Shown here piece after piece: positions 54,911 through 64,000 of a stretch of DNA of 64,000 nt. Location of the stretch: positions 868,001-932,000 of the forward strand of contig CAVPRU010000014.1 of assembly GCA_963707875.1 (NCBI GenBank). The letters run 5' to 3'. Each line of letters opens with the position of its first letter. Position 1 is the stretch's first letter. The translations under genes were made by a program, and so were the position numbers. The notes beneath the pieces were generated by a model, which was not told where the DNA came from, ran no database searches, and saw nothing but the letters and a program-made list of their open reading frames with translations. The DNA comes from SZUA-320 sp963707875. GTDB taxonomy: Bacteria; Gemmatimonadota; Gemmatimonadetes; Gemmatimonadales; GWC2-71-9.

Positions 54911-57082
54911 ATGAAGCAGGTCCTGCTGCTTGTCATCGCCCTGGCGCCCGCCTGCGCTCCCGGCCACCCGGAGGTTGCCGCCTGGAAGCAGCAGGCCGCC
55001 AACGTCACCATCACCAGGGACGACTGGGGCATTGCCCACGTTGCGGGCAAGACCGATGCGGACGCGGTGTTCGGGATGATCTATGCCCAGGCCGAGGATG
55101 ACTTCAACCGGGTGGAGACGAATTACCTGAATGCCATGGGGCGGCTGGCCGAGGCGGAGGGTGAGGCGGAGATCTGGCGCGACCTGCGGATGAAGCTGTT
55201 CATCAATCCGGACAGCCTGCAGGCGATGTATGGCCGGAGTCCCGCCTGGTTGCAGGGGCTGATGACCGCGTGGGCGGACGGGCTCAACTACTACCTCCAC
55301 ACTCACCCCGAGGTGACCCCCCGCGTCATCACCCGGTTCGAGCCGTGGATGGCCCTGAGCTTCTCGGAGGGAAGCATCGGCGGAGACATCGAACAGGTCT
55401 CCCTCACCCGCCTGGCGGAGTTCTATGGCCAGCCGCTGAGCAGTACCTCGACACTGCAGTACAACCTGGCGGGCCGGCACGAGGACATGGAGCCCCGCGG
55501 CTCCAACGGGATCGCGATTGCGCCGTCCAATACCGTCGGCGGGCACGCCCTGCTGCTGATCAACCCCCACACCTCGTTCTTCTTCCGCTCCGAACTGCAG
55601 ATGACCAGCGACGAGGGCCTCAACGCCTACGGCGCCGTCACCTGGGGCCAGTTCTTCATCTATCAAGGATTCAACGAGCGGGCAGGCTGGATGCACACCT
55701 CGAGCGGGGTAGACAACATCGACGAGTATCTGGAGACGGCGGAGCAGCGGGACGGCGGCTGGGTCTACCGTGCCGGGACCGAGGAGCGGCCGGTGTCCAC
55801 CACGACCATCACCGTGCTGTTCAAGACCGACACCGGGATGGCCAGCCGGGAATTCACCGGGTACCGGACCCATCACGGGCCGGTGGTGCGTGAGCAGGAC
55901 GGCCGCTGGGTGAGCGTGCGGCTCATGGAGGAGCCGATCAAGGCGCTGACCCAGTCATTCACCCGGACCAAGGCGACCAACTACCAGACCTTCCGTGAGA
56001 CGATGGCGCTGCACACCAACTCGTCCAACAACACGGTCCTGGCGGACGTCGAGGGCAACATCGCCTACTTCCACGCCAACTTCGTTCCCAGGCGCGAGAC
56101 CCGTTTCGACTGGCGCAGGCCGGTGGATGGCACTGATCCCGCGACGGAGTGGCAAGGGGTGCACGAGATCGACGAGAGCCCCAACGTGGTCAACCCGTCT
56201 ATCGGCTGGGTCTACAACACCAACAACTGGCCCTACACCGCTGCGGGGCCGGACAGCCCGAAGCAGGCCGACTACCCGAGTTACATGGATCGGGGGGAGG
56301 AGAATCCACGCGGAGTGCACGCGATCCGGGTGCTGCAGGGCCGGAAGGATTTCACGGTCGCCCGCCTGATCGAGGCGGCTCATGACACCTGGTTGCCGGC
56401 CTTCGAGGACCTGATCCCCGGGCTGGTGAAGGCGTGGGAGCACACTCCCGGGTCCGATCCCCTGAAGGCCAAACTGGCCGAGCCGGTGGCGATGCTGCGC
56501 GGCTGGGACCGTCGCTGGTCGGTGGAGTCAGTGGCAACCGCAGTGGCGGTCTTCTGGGGCGAGGAACTCTGGCGCAGGGCAAGGACCGAGGATCTGGAGG
56601 ACCTGCCGATCTACCAGTATCTGGCCACCCGGGCGGCGCCAGGCCTGCAGCTCGGGGCCCTGGCGGCGGCGGTGGATCAGCTGGAGACCGACTTCGGCAC
56701 CTGGAAGACCCCATGGGGCGAGATCAACCGGTTTCAGCGAATCTCGCCGGCCATCGCCCATCCGTTCAGCGATTCCGCCCCCAGCATCCCGGTGGGATTC
56801 ACCTCGTCGCGGTGGGGGTCGCTGGCCTCGTTCGGGACTCGGCGCCAGGAGGGCCAGAAGCGACTCTACGGGACGAGCGGGAACAGCTTCGTCGCGGTGG
56901 TCGAGTTCGGGGACAGCGTCCGGGCCCGCGCCGTGACGGCAGGCGGCCTGAGTGGCAACCCCCTGTCACCCCACTTCAATGATCAGGCCGAGCGGTACAG
57001 CACCGGAGATCTGCGCGAGGTGTACTTCTATCGGAACCACCTGGAAGGACACATCGAGCGCGAATACCATCCCGGCCGGTGA
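54911..57082 (+). CDS. Penicillin acylase family protein (N-terminal nucleophile hydrolase)
   Basis: 723 residues from the ATG at 54911 (GGAG site); the in-frame start at 54761 is rejected as it has no ribosome site or signal. Signal peptide with 'APACAPG'. The chain contains 'RDDWGIAHVAGKTDADAVFG' near the start and the processing/nucleophile site 'RGSNGIAIAPSNT' with Ser about residue 198, as in acyl-homoserine-lactone and penicillin acylases that self-cleave into two chains. It is probably a periplasmic acylase of N-acyl amides. No lipase or quorum-sensing genes adjoin. The 232 bases upstream hold imperfect G/C-rich direct repeats but no gene. Confidence 0.88.
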   Translation: MKQVLLLVIALAPACAPGHPEVAAWKQQAANVTITRDDWGIAHVAGKTDADAVFGMIYAQAEDDFNRVETNYLNAMGRLAEAEGEAEIWRDLRMKLFINPDSLQAMYGRSPAWLQGLMTAWADGLNYYLHTHPEVTPRVITRFEPWMALSFSEGSIGGDIEQVSLTRLAEFYGQPLSSTSTLQYNLAGRHEDMEPRGSNGIAIAPSNTVGGHALLLINPHTSFFFRSELQMTSDEGLNAYGAVTWGQFFIYQGFNERAGWMHTSSGVDNIDEYLETAEQRDGGWVYRAGTEERPVSTTTITVLFKTDTGMASREFTGYRTHHGPVVREQDGRWVSVRLMEEPIKALTQSFTRTKATNYQTFRETMALHTNSSNNTVLADVEGNIAYFHANFVPRRETRFDWRRPVDGTDPATEWQGVHEIDESPNVVNPSIGWVYNTNNWPYTAAGPDSPKQADYPSYMDRGEENPRGVHAIRVLQGRKDFTVARLIEAAHDTWLPAFEDLIPGLVKAWEHTPGSDPLKAKLAEPVAMLRGWDRRWSVESVATAVAVFWGEELWRRARTEDLEDLPIYQYLATRAAPGLQLGALAAAVDQLETDFGTWKTPWGEINRFQRISPAIAHPFSDSAPSIPVGFTSSRWGSLASFGTRRQEGQKRLYGTSGNSFVAVVEFGDSVRARAVTAGGLSGNPLSPHFNDQAERYSTGDLREVYFYRNHLEGHIEREYHPGR

Positions 57083-57091
57083 GTCCACCAG

Positions 57092-60000
57092 TCAGCCGTC
57101 CAGCACCTCTCGCACCTTGTCGCGAAGGGCCGCCAGGGTGAACGGCTTGGCCAGGAAGGGGACCGTGTGGTTGGCGACGCCGGCCAGCAGGTCGGCGTCT
57201 TCGGAATACCCGGACATGAAGAGCACTCGGGTCCCCGGACAGCCGGGCCGGATCGTCTCCCACAGCTCCCTCCCGGTCAGGCCCGGCATGATCATGTCCA
57301 CCACCAGCAGGTCAGGCGGCCTCGCCATCCCTTCGAGCGCGGCCATTGCCGCCCGCCCGTCAGTTGCCTCCACCACCCGATAGCCGGCGGCCCGCAGGGC
57401 CCTCGCGGCGAGGTCCCGGACCTGCGCTTCGTCTTCCACCAGCAGGATTGCCTCGAACCCGCGACCACCGCCAGGGGCGGCGGAGGGCTCAGGGGCTGGC
57501 TCGAGTGGGCTGGGGGAGCGGGGCAACACCACGGTAATGGTGGTCCCCTGCCCGACCGCGGAGTCGACCTCGATCTTCCCTCCCAGGCCCTTGACGATGC
57601 CGTAACAGGTGGAGAGCCCGAGCCCGGTCCCCTTGCCGGGCGGCTTGGTAGTGAAAAACGGCTCGAAGATCCGGTGGCTCACGCTGAGCGGCATCCCACA
57701 TCCGGTGTCCCGGACCGTGAGCAGGACGACCGCTCCGGCGACGCCGTCCCACTGGGGCGCGTTGCGGGTTGCGATCTCGATCAGCCCGCCCCCGGGCATC
57801 GCGTCCCGACCGTTGACCGTCAGATTGACCAGCACCTGCTCCAGCTGCGAGGGATCGACCCGAACGGGCCACAGCGTGGGCGCGAGGTCGAGCCGCAGGG
57901 CAATGTTCTCCCCGATCAGGCGCCGGAGCATCCCCGAAACATCGCTCGTCACCCGATTCAGATCGAGGACCTTCGGCTCGGCGATTTCCCGGCGGGCAAA
58001 GACCAACAGCTGGCTGGTGAGCGCCCGAGCCCGGTCGGTGGCACGGGCAATCTCGTCCAGCTCCTCGCTGGGCGCCTGGCCGTCGGCGATGCTGTCCCGG
58101 GCCAGTTCCGCGTAGCCGGCAATGGCAGTGAGCACGTTGTTAAAGTCGTGTGCTACCCCGCCGGCCAGCCGACCCACGGTCTCCAGCTTCTGGGCCTGTC
58201 CCAGCTGGGTCTGGAGTTCGTGGTGCTCGGTCACGTCGTGAGCGACCGATAGCACCGTCTCCGGCAGGTCGTCGTGGGTGCGACTGAAGACGATGGACCG
58301 CACGGCGACCACCCTGTCCCTCCCCTCCCGTCGCCCCACCCGGCACTCGCACTCGACCACCTCCCCGGACCCGGCTGCATTCAGCCGACGCAATAGCTCC
58401 GCCACCGTCCCGCGACTCTCGGGTCGCACCAGATCGAGAATATCGACCTTGCCGACCAGATCCTCGGCCGGTTCACCGAGGAGTTCCGTCGCCCCGGGGC
58501 CGGCGTACAGGATGCGACCGTCCGACATCCGGATCTGAAAGAGCGCCGAAGGCATGGCCTCGGAGACGCGCTGGATGAATTCGGCCTGTTGGGCGGCTCT
58601 TGCCCGGTGCCAGCCCGTGCGCCTCCGAGTCCGTTCCGCCACGAACACCAACCCCGCGAGAATGGCCAGGAAGCCCAGAACAACCGGGGTGGTCCGGTAC
58701 CAGGGAGGCGGGATGACGAACTCCACCAGGGTGGGCGATGAAGCGACCTGGCCGAAGAGCCCCTTCGCCTCGATCGAAACCCGGTGCCTGCCCGAGGTCA
58801 GGCGATAGAGCGAGGCATCCCGCGCAGCCGACCACTCGCTCCAGGGGGCCCCGTTCAGCCGATAGCGGGTCTCGATCGCCTCCGGCGGGACGGCGCCCCA
58901 CCAGGCGAGCGAGCGCCAGCGCAGCAGCACCTCGCCGGCGGTAACGACCGGGGGCTCCGCCACCACGATCGGCGCCGGATCGCGGGCCTCATCGAGGCTG
59001 AGCGTAATCAGTCCGAACCCGCCCAGCAGCACCCGGTCGTTCAACGGAACGATGGGCCACAATCGGGGCGAGTCGAGCCCCATCTGGGAGCCCAGGAAGG
59101 AAACCGCCCCATTCCGGATCAGCCCGACGCCCCCGTGAGAAGTGAACCAGAGGACGCTGTCCCGTCCCGCCAGGTCGGCGACCTCGCTGCGGGCCGGGTC
59201 GGGCCCGAGGTCCACCTGGGAGGGGGACCCATCGGACCCGATCCGGCCCAGGCCGAGATTGGTGGCTCGATGACCGAACCAGGCACCACCGTCAGGAGCC
59301 GCCTCCACCGTATACACCCTCATCGGCGCGGCAGCGGTGACCCCCGGCCAGTGGCGCCAGGCCCCGTCGCGATAGCGCGAGATGCCACCCGCGGTCCCGA
59401 ACCAGATGGTTCCGTTCGCCGCCACATCGAGGTCATAGACCCGCCCGGATGGCAGCCCTTCGGCAACCCCCCATCGGGCGAAGGTGCGGCCATCCCAACG
59501 GAACGCCCCCGGCCCCCCCAGAAGCGTGCTGTCGATTCCCAGAAACCAGAGCGCACCGTCGCGGTCGAGGACAATCTGGTGCACCCGAGGGGCCAGCAGC
59601 CCGTCCGCCGCTCCAAAATGCCGCCAACCCTGGCCATCCCACCGGTAGGCTCCCTCAAAGGAGGAACCGGAGCCGATCCAGATGGCACCAGCGGTATCGC
59701 GGGCAATCGTGGTGACCGGACCGAGGCGGGTACCGAGGACCGTGGGGATCTCGCGCCACTGGTCCCCATTCTTGACCACCACGCCGTCGCCGGTCGCCAG
59801 CCAGGTGGTGCCATCGGACATGGTGGCAATGCCATTGACGAACCCGGAAGCCTCATCCCGCCCCGGAATCCGCTCGACCCGCCATCGCCGCGCGGAGGCC
59901 CGAAAGAGATGCAGACCCCGCGGCCCGACCGTCCACAGATCGCCGTTGTCCCGAGGGATGATCTGTCGAGCGTAGTCGAGTGGCTCGGGCGTCGGTTGAA

Positions 60001-60844
60001 CTTCGTGCCAGGTTCCGTTGACACTCGCCAGCATATGATTGTCCCCCAACACCACAACGCCATTGCCGTCGGGCGCCACGGACATCGCAACCACAAACCC
60101 GGCTCGGCGGACCACCCGGGGCCGCGGGTCCCCGGCCGACCACTCCCACAGGCCGTCCACCCCTGGAGGAGAGGACAGCAGTCCCCCGGCCGGCGACTCG
60201 CGGAGCAGGCTGGCAGGCTGCCCGAACCAGAAAACCCAATTCTCCCCTTCCCAACGCCACACCTCCCGTCCAACCAGCCAGATCGTCCCGGACCGGCTCC
60301 GGAGCAACCTCGGAGATGGACCGATCCCTGCCGGCACCGGGAGTGAGTCGGTCCGACCATCCTGTACCCGGTAGAGCCCCGAGGCAGCGGCCACCATCAG
60401 GGCCCCGGCGTCGCCCAGCCGGACCCCGAAGCGAATGCTGTCGGTCGGAGGCAGGTTCGGCAGATCGATGACGGTCACGGCCTCCCGGCTCACCCGCACC
60501 AGTCGGGATCCGCTGATCCCGTAGGCACCCCCGGCGCCGTCAGGTGTCAGCCGAGCAATCGTGCCGGGCAAAGTTGTATCGAGGGCTCTCGGCGACCGCC
60601 ATTGGTGGCCGTCGAACCAGGCCACGCCGAATTCGGTGGCGACCCACGACGTGGAATCGGACTCCAGCACCGAGAGCACCCGGCCGGAGGGCACCCCGGA
60701 TTCGGGACCGAAGTGGACCCAGCGCCACCGCTCCTGGAGGCGCGCGATCGGGTCCGGGACGGACTGGGCCGAGCCGTCGGCGACCAGAAAGGCGCTGGGA
60801 ATGCCCAGCAGGACAGCGAAGATCAGCCGCTGGAGAGAGGCCAT
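57092..60844 (-). CDS. Hybrid sensor histidine kinase with two-component propeller and receiver domain
   Basis: 1,250 residues. Signal peptide, then about 580 residues of propeller repeats (units like 'GTIWLVGREVWRW', 'GAIWIGSGSS', 'GTIWFGTAGGISRY'), a Y_Y_Y domain, a TM helix near 715-735 and a PAS domain ('DGRILYAGPGATELLG'). HisKA has the phospho-His in 'GGVAHDFNNVLT' (about 896), followed by an HATPase with 'DTGCGM' and 'GKGTGLGLSTCYGIV', and a C-terminal receiver with 'LLVEDEAQ', 'VVDMIMPGLTG' and 'AKPF'. Periplasmic ligand sensing feeding a phosphorelay. No separate regulator gene is adjacent. Confidence 0.92.
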   Translation of the reverse strand: MASLQRLIFAVLLGIPSAFLVADGSAQSVPDPIARLQERWRWVHFGPESGVPSGRVLSVLESDSTSWVATEFGVAWFDGHQWRSPRALDTTLPGTIARLTPDGAGGAYGISGSRLVRVSREAVTVIDLPNLPPTDSIRFGVRLGDAGALMVAAASGLYRVQDGRTDSLPVPAGIGPSPRLLRSRSGTIWLVGREVWRWEGENWVFWFGQPASLLRESPAGGLLSSPPGVDGLWEWSAGDPRPRVVRRAGFVVAMSVAPDGNGVVVLGDNHMLASVNGTWHEVQPTPEPLDYARQIIPRDNGDLWTVGPRGLHLFRASARRWRVERIPGRDEASGFVNGIATMSDGTTWLATGDGVVVKNGDQWREIPTVLGTRLGPVTTIARDTAGAIWIGSGSSFEGAYRWDGQGWRHFGAADGLLAPRVHQIVLDRDGALWFLGIDSTLLGGPGAFRWDGRTFARWGVAEGLPSGRVYDLDVAANGTIWFGTAGGISRYRDGAWRHWPGVTAAAPMRVYTVEAAPDGGAWFGHRATNLGLGRIGSDGSPSQVDLGPDPARSEVADLAGRDSVLWFTSHGGVGLIRNGAVSFLGSQMGLDSPRLWPIVPLNDRVLLGGFGLITLSLDEARDPAPIVVAEPPVVTAGEVLLRWRSLAWWGAVPPEAIETRYRLNGAPWSEWSAARDASLYRLTSGRHRVSIEAKGLFGQVASSPTLVEFVIPPPWYRTTPVVLGFLAILAGLVFVAERTRRRTGWHRARAAQQAEFIQRVSEAMPSALFQIRMSDGRILYAGPGATELLGEPAEDLVGKVDILDLVRPESRGTVAELLRRLNAAGSGEVVECECRVGRREGRDRVVAVRSIVFSRTHDDLPETVLSVAHDVTEHHELQTQLGQAQKLETVGRLAGGVAHDFNNVLTAIAGYAELARDSIADGQAPSEELDEIARATDRARALTSQLLVFARREIAEPKVLDLNRVTSDVSGMLRRLIGENIALRLDLAPTLWPVRVDPSQLEQVLVNLTVNGRDAMPGGGLIEIATRNAPQWDGVAGAVVLLTVRDTGCGMPLSVSHRIFEPFFTTKPPGKGTGLGLSTCYGIVKGLGGKIEVDSAVGQGTTITVVLPRSPSPLEPAPEPSAAPGGGRGFEAILLVEDEAQVRDLAARALRAAGYRVVEATDGRAAMAALEGMARPPDLLVVDMIMPGLTGRELWETIRPGCPGTRVLFMSGYSEDADLLAGVANHTVPFLAKPFTLAALRDKVREVLDG

Positions 60845-60910
60845 GGGTAGGGGTACGAGAAACCTCGGACTCGGGATGGAGAGTGACCTCGCCCCCGTGG
60901 ACTTTGCTGG

Positions 60911-62119
60911 CTAGCGTTGCCCGACCAGCACCCGCGGGAACTCCGCCCAGCCACGCCACGCCAAAGGTGCCAGGATCAGGCGGACCACCGGGAACCCATC
61001 GATAGTGGGTCGTTCGACGGAAAAGCGATAGCCCTTTCGCTCCAGTCGTGCCTCGCCGACCGAAAGTCGGTCCATGGCGCGGGCTGCCTGGAGTTCACCG
61101 TCCCAGACGGAATACCAGACCAGCGCGGGGCCATCAGCGGTGCGGTAGACCCGATACCGATCTCCACCCCACCCGAGGGCCGCGTCGTAGCCCACCTGGT
61201 CGGCGCCCCGAAGCTGGGCCAGGAAGATCTGGACTTCCAGTTCCCCCAGGGTGTCTTCGTACATCAACTCCGCGCTCGAGTCGGCGAACACTACCGACAC
61301 CGGCATGTCGGTGGTGTCATACCGGTCGGGGTGGAGAATCTGTTCGGTGGACTGCGGAAGTTCGGCGACCCCCGGGAGTGGCCGTCCCCGGGACATTTCC
61401 CACCACCGGACAAACTCGGCGCCCGCCAGGTACGGGAAGACCAGTGCCTCGCGGAGCACCAGCGGCGCCTGGCCGAATGCCGGCATGTTCCGTTGTTGGG
61501 CCAGAACCCCCTGACGATAGCTGTTCCAGAACTCATCGGTGGCCAGCAGCTCCGGACTGGGGGCCAGCACCCGGATCGAGGCCAGGGTCGCGTGGCCTTC
61601 GAGGACCGCCTGGGTCGCCGCCACCACGTCGCCGTTCCCGCGCAGCACCATCAGGGAGTCGAGCGGCAGATACTGATGCTGCAGCGCGTGGACCAGTTCG
61701 TGGGCCAGGATGAGCCGGAGCTGGGCAGGGTCGGACCCTTCCACGGCGTAGAGGACTTCGGTATCCGGGTCGTAGTACCCCGCCACCTGCTCCTGATACA
61801 CCGAGAGCAGCAGCGCTTTCAGGTCGAGCGAGTCCGGGATCAGCCCGAACAGCCGATAGGCGGCCGTGATCCCCTCCATCCGATCAGCGGGAAAATCCCG
61901 CTGGATCCGATCGAGCAGGTAGGCCTGCACCGCCTCTCGAGTGGTCAGCGCAGACACCGGGGCGGTCTTGAACGGCAAACCCACCGCGGTTTCGACCGCC
62001 GGTATCAGACTGTCCACCAGCGTGGCGAGACGGCTGGCATCCAAGGCAGCCCTGGGCGCACCTCGGCACGCCCCGAGCAGGGCCGCGCCCAGCAGCACAC
62101 GCACCAGCACCGTGCCCAA
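60911..62119 (-). CDS. Lipoprotein with HExxH metallopeptidase motif
   Basis: 402 residues with a signal and lipobox 'LLGAC'. The central motif 'LRLILAHELVHALQHQYL' contains HELVH, and 'AVLEGHATLASI' about 35 residues later offers a third ligand Glu, the arrangement of gluzincin-like metallopeptidases. 'QEQVAGYYDPDTEVLYAV' just before is typical of this group of exported proteins. Proteolytic activity is inferred from the motif. Ends 4 bases before the start of the hybrid kinase region and begins 4 bases after the prepilin peptidase stop. Confidence 0.75.
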   Translation of the reverse strand: MGTVLVRVLLGAALLGACRGAPRAALDASRLATLVDSLIPAVETAVGLPFKTAPVSALTTREAVQAYLLDRIQRDFPADRMEGITAAYRLFGLIPDSLDLKALLLSVYQEQVAGYYDPDTEVLYAVEGSDPAQLRLILAHELVHALQHQYLPLDSLMVLRGNGDVVAATQAVLEGHATLASIRVLAPSPELLATDEFWNSYRQGVLAQQRNMPAFGQAPLVLREALVFPYLAGAEFVRWWEMSRGRPLPGVAELPQSTEQILHPDRYDTTDMPVSVVFADSSAELMYEDTLGELEVQIFLAQLRGADQVGYDAALGWGGDRYRVYRTADGPALVWYSVWDGELQAARAMDRLSVGEARLERKGYRFSVERPTIDGFPVVRLILAPLAWRGWAEFPRVLVGQR

Positions 62120-62122
62120 GGG

Positions 62123-62893
62123 TCAGAGCCCCGCGAACCGGCGGTACCAGGTGATGATTTCGCCTCCCCAGAGGTAGGCCAGCGCAGCCGCCAGCGCGAG
62201 AAAGACCCCGAACGGCACCAGCTTCTTGCGGCCGGTCAGGCTGAGCGGGAGGAACACCGCCGCCCCGGTCAACGCCCCGAGGAACACGGTCAGGAGCACC
62301 CCCTGCCATCCGACGAAGGTGCCCACCATTGCCATCATCTTGATGTCACCCCCGCCCATCGCCTCCTCCTTGAAGGCCCAGGTCCCGGCCGCGCCCACCA
62401 GCCAGAGGAGTCCGAAGCCGACCACCCCGCCCAACACCGCCTGCAGCACCGACGGCACCCCGCCGGTGACACTGAACAGCAGTCCCAGGATCAGCCCGCC
62501 GATCGTGAACTCGTTTGGAATGATGTACTCCCGGGCGTCGGTCATGGCGATCCCGATGAGCAGCGTGATGAAGAGCGCCCCTTCGAGCCCGAGGAGCCCC
62601 AGCCCGTACTTCCACCCGAACCAGGCCCACACCGAGGCGGTCACCACCTCCACCATGGGGTAGAGCATGCTGATCGGTTCACGGCACCGACGGCACCGAC
62701 CCCGGAGCAGCAGCCAAGACAGGACCGGGACGTTGTCGTACCAGGCGATCATCATCTGACATCGCGGGCAGCGCGATCTCGGGGTTACCACCGACAACTC
62801 GGCGGGGAGCCGGGTGATGCAGACGTTCAGGAAACTCCCCACCAGCCCGCCGAAGAGCCCCATGATGATCGCTTCCCACAGTTCAGCGCTCAC
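62123..62893 (-). CDS. pilD: Prepilin peptidase (type IV leader peptidase/N-methyltransferase)
   Basis: 256 residues from the GTG at 62893, overlapping the preceding methyltransferase stop by 11 bases. N-terminal 'GGLVGSFLNVCITRLP' and the zinc site 'CPRCQ...CRRC' belong to the methyltransferase part. The aspartyl protease residues are in 'AMTDAREYIIPNEF' and 'AMGGGDIKMMAMVGTF' (the GD motif). Seven or eight TM helices. It cleaves and methylates type IV pilins and type II secretion pseudopilins; no pilin gene is in the window. Confidence 0.93.
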   Translation of the reverse strand: MSAELWEAIIMGLFGGLVGSFLNVCITRLPAELSVVTPRSRCPRCQMMIAWYDNVPVLSWLLLRGRCRRCREPISMLYPMVEVVTASVWAWFGWKYGLGLLGLEGALFITLLIGIAMTDAREYIIPNEFTIGGLILGLLFSVTGGVPSVLQAVLGGVVGFGLLWLVGAAGTWAFKEEAMGGGDIKMMAMVGTFVGWQGVLLTVFLGALTGAAVFLPLSLTGRKKLVPFGVFLALAAALAYLWGGEIITWYRRFAGL

Positions 62894-63650
62894 GCAGTAC
62901 CTCGTAGAGAAGAATCCCGGCCGCCACGGCCACATTGAGGGACTCGGCGTCCCGGCGCAACGGAATCGCGACCCGCCGGCGGGCCAGCGCGGCCAGCCCC
63001 GGTGAGATCCCGGCGCCTTCGTTGCCCACCGCCAGCGCGACGGGGCCCGGTGGCCTCCCGGTCAGCGGCGCGCCATCCACCCCGGTGATCCACAGCGGGA
63101 TCGCGTGCCGAGTGGTCCAACCGGTCAGCTCCTCGACCGTCGCCACCGGACACGGGATCCGGAAGAAACCGCCCATGCTGGCCCGCAACACCTTCGGGTT
63201 GGTGAACTCCGCCGTGCCCGGCAGGGCCACCACGCCAGCGGCCCCGAGCGCCCAGGCGGTCCGCAACATGGTTCCCACGTTCCCGGGATCCTGGACCCCG
63301 TCAAGCACCAGCAGGGAGCGGTCGGTGGGCAGATCCTCGATCCGCCAGACCGGAGGCTCGATGACCGCCAGCACCCCCTGCGGCTGCTCGGTGGCGCTCA
63401 GCTTTGCCAGGTCGCCATCCGTCACAGTCACCGTGGTCCCCGCGACCACCCGCAACCGCTCTGCCAGCACCACGCCCCGGGGTGTAGTTTCCAATCCGGG
63501 AGCGAGCAGGGCCGTGTGGATCGACACCTTGGCCGCCACCGCTTCCTCCACCAGCCGAACCCCTTCGGCCAGCGCCAGGGCGCGCCTCTCCCGGCCGCGC
63601 CGTTGGTGGAGCTGCCGGATCAAGGTTTGCAGGGAGCGAGCGAGCGCCAT
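62883..63650 (-). CDS. TrmH/SpoU-family RNA 2'-O-methyltransferase
   Basis: 255 residues from the ATG at 63650. SPOUT knot motifs: 'LLVLDGVQDPGNVGTMLRTA' (motif 1), 'ALAVGNEGAGISPGL' (motif 2) and 'AESLNVAVAAGILLYEVL' (motif 3). An N-terminal L30e-like substrate-binding part ('RRGRERRALALAEGVRLVEE') suggests an RlmB- or TrmH-like rRNA/tRNA 2'-O-methyltransferase. The start codon shares two bases with the divergent thiD start, which is unusual. An alternative upstream ATG at 63701 would overlap thiD further. Confidence 0.88.
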   Translation of the reverse strand: MALARSLQTLIRQLHQRRGRERRALALAEGVRLVEEAVAAKVSIHTALLAPGLETTPRGVVLAERLRVVAGTTVTVTDGDLAKLSATEQPQGVLAVIEPPVWRIEDLPTDRSLLVLDGVQDPGNVGTMLRTAWALGAAGVVALPGTAEFTNPKVLRASMGGFFRIPCPVATVEELTGWTTRHAIPLWITGVDGAPLTGRPPGPVALAVGNEGAGISPGLAALARRRVAIPLRRDAESLNVAVAAGILLYEVLRER

Positions 63651-64000
63651 GAAGATCGCCCTCACAATCGCGGGATCGGACTCGGGTGGCGGGGCCGGCA
63701 TTCAGGCCGACCTCAAGACCTTCCACCAATTCGGGGTCCACGGCACTTCGGTGATCGTGGCCCTCACCGCACAGAATACTCAGGGGGTGGTGGCGGTAGA
63801 AGCGGCCTCCCCCACCATCGTCGCGGCGCAACTCGACGCCTTGGCGGCCGATCTGCCCCCCGACGCACTCAAGACCGGGATGCTGGCCACCGCCACCCTG
63901 GCCCGGCAGGTGGCCGAGGCCATCCGGGCTCACGCCTGGGGCCCCTACGTTCTCGACCCGGTCATGGTGGCGACCTCCGGGGACCGGCTGCTCGATTCGG
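63649..64000 (+). CDS. thiD: Hydroxymethylpyrimidine/phosphomethylpyrimidine kinase, 3' end outside window
   Basis: 117 codons to the window end: 'MKIALTIAGSDSGGGAGIQA', 'DLKTFHQFGVHGTSVIVAL', 'TAQNTQGV' and 'KTGMLAT', then 'YVLDPVMVATSGDRLL'. These are the substrate and ribokinase-fold motifs of ThiD, which phosphorylates HMP and HMP-P in thiamine synthesis. AGGGAG lies 13 bases before the ATG. The frame stays open to the last base. The gene is divergent from the RNA methyltransferase with overlapping start codons. Confidence 0.92.
   Translation, partial: MKIALTIAGSDSGGGAGIQADLKTFHQFGVHGTSVIVALTAQNTQGVVAVEAASPTIVAAQLDALAADLPPDALKTGMLATATLARQVAEAIRAHAWGPYVLDPVMVATSGDRLLDS

Noticed and set aside
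60917..62938. 673-codon plus-strand frame opposite the HExxH protein and prepilin peptidase
   Set aside because: Both minus-strand genes have strong motifs and tight spacing; the plus-strand translation shows no domain.
1..64000. Prophage, transposon, CRISPR or tRNA genes
   Set aside because: No integrase, transposase, structural phage protein, direct-repeat array or cloverleaf-like sequence was noticed; short RNAs could be missed by eye.

Overview
The window looks like a contig from the phylum Gemmatimonadota, probably a metagenome or long-read assembly. It is GC-rich throughout. It carries several Ser/Thr kinases with C-terminal propeller or TPR sensor regions, an ECF sigma factor coupled to such a kinase, many small secreted lipoproteins and the conserved ffh-rpsP-rimM-trmD-rplS-rnhB block. 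The phylum is an inference from family content and was not tested by any search. No rRNA, tRNA, CRISPR array, transposase or phage gene was seen.

Layout. 1-9 kb: the 3' part of a sortilin-like BNR-repeat protein, secreted hypotheticals, an outer-membrane barrel, a TlpA-like thioredoxin, an ECF sigma/kinase pair, and two copies of an intergenic hairpin repeat. 9.0-30.5 kb: one unbroken minus-strand run of tightly spaced or overlapping genes for anaerobic aromatic degradation. 30.5-32.7 kb: a divergent 3-hydroxyacyl-CoA dehydrogenase/enoyl-CoA hydratase fusion, separated from that run by an AT-rich promoter with a perfect palindrome. 32.8-41 kb: a UbiA-type prenyltransferase, a collapsed kinase remnant, two coupled kinases and a papain-like peptidase-family protein. 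41-47.7 kb: an alpha/beta hydrolase, DAHP synthase, a multicopper oxidase with unusual motif order and lipoproteins. 47.7-51.8 kb: translation and secretion housekeeping genes. 51.8-64 kb: DUF445 protein, amidohydrolase, penicillin-acylase family enzyme, a large hybrid sensor kinase, a HExxH protein, prepilin peptidase, a TrmH-type methyltransferase and the start of thiD.

The central system is a benzoyl-CoA-type pathway: an acyl-CoA ligase, ATP-dependent aryl-CoA reductase, dienoyl-CoA hydratase (Dch), 6-hydroxycyclohexenoyl-CoA dehydrogenase (Had), a ring-opening hydrolase (Oah/BamA family), and thiolase plus a dehydrogenase/hydratase fusion for the lower part. A molybdenum hydroxylase related to 4-hydroxybenzoyl-CoA reductase could remove a ring hydroxyl. 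There are two complete four-gene reductase sets. One has the sizes and order of bzdNOPQ (25.9-30.5 kb). The other (12.6-16.7 kb) has two similar subunits of about 414 residues alternating with two short ATPases, and may be a separate subclass. A TetR regulator lies inside the run and a hemerythrin closes it.

Sequence quality matters here. Roughly forty single-base frame breaks lie between 13 and 33 kb. Protein similarity continues across each break and I saw no in-frame nonsense codon. Breaks also occur in the housekeeping gene rimM and in a few other genes, so most are probably consensus indels rather than gene decay. Frameshifted genes are reported as single CDS spans with the approximate break positions.
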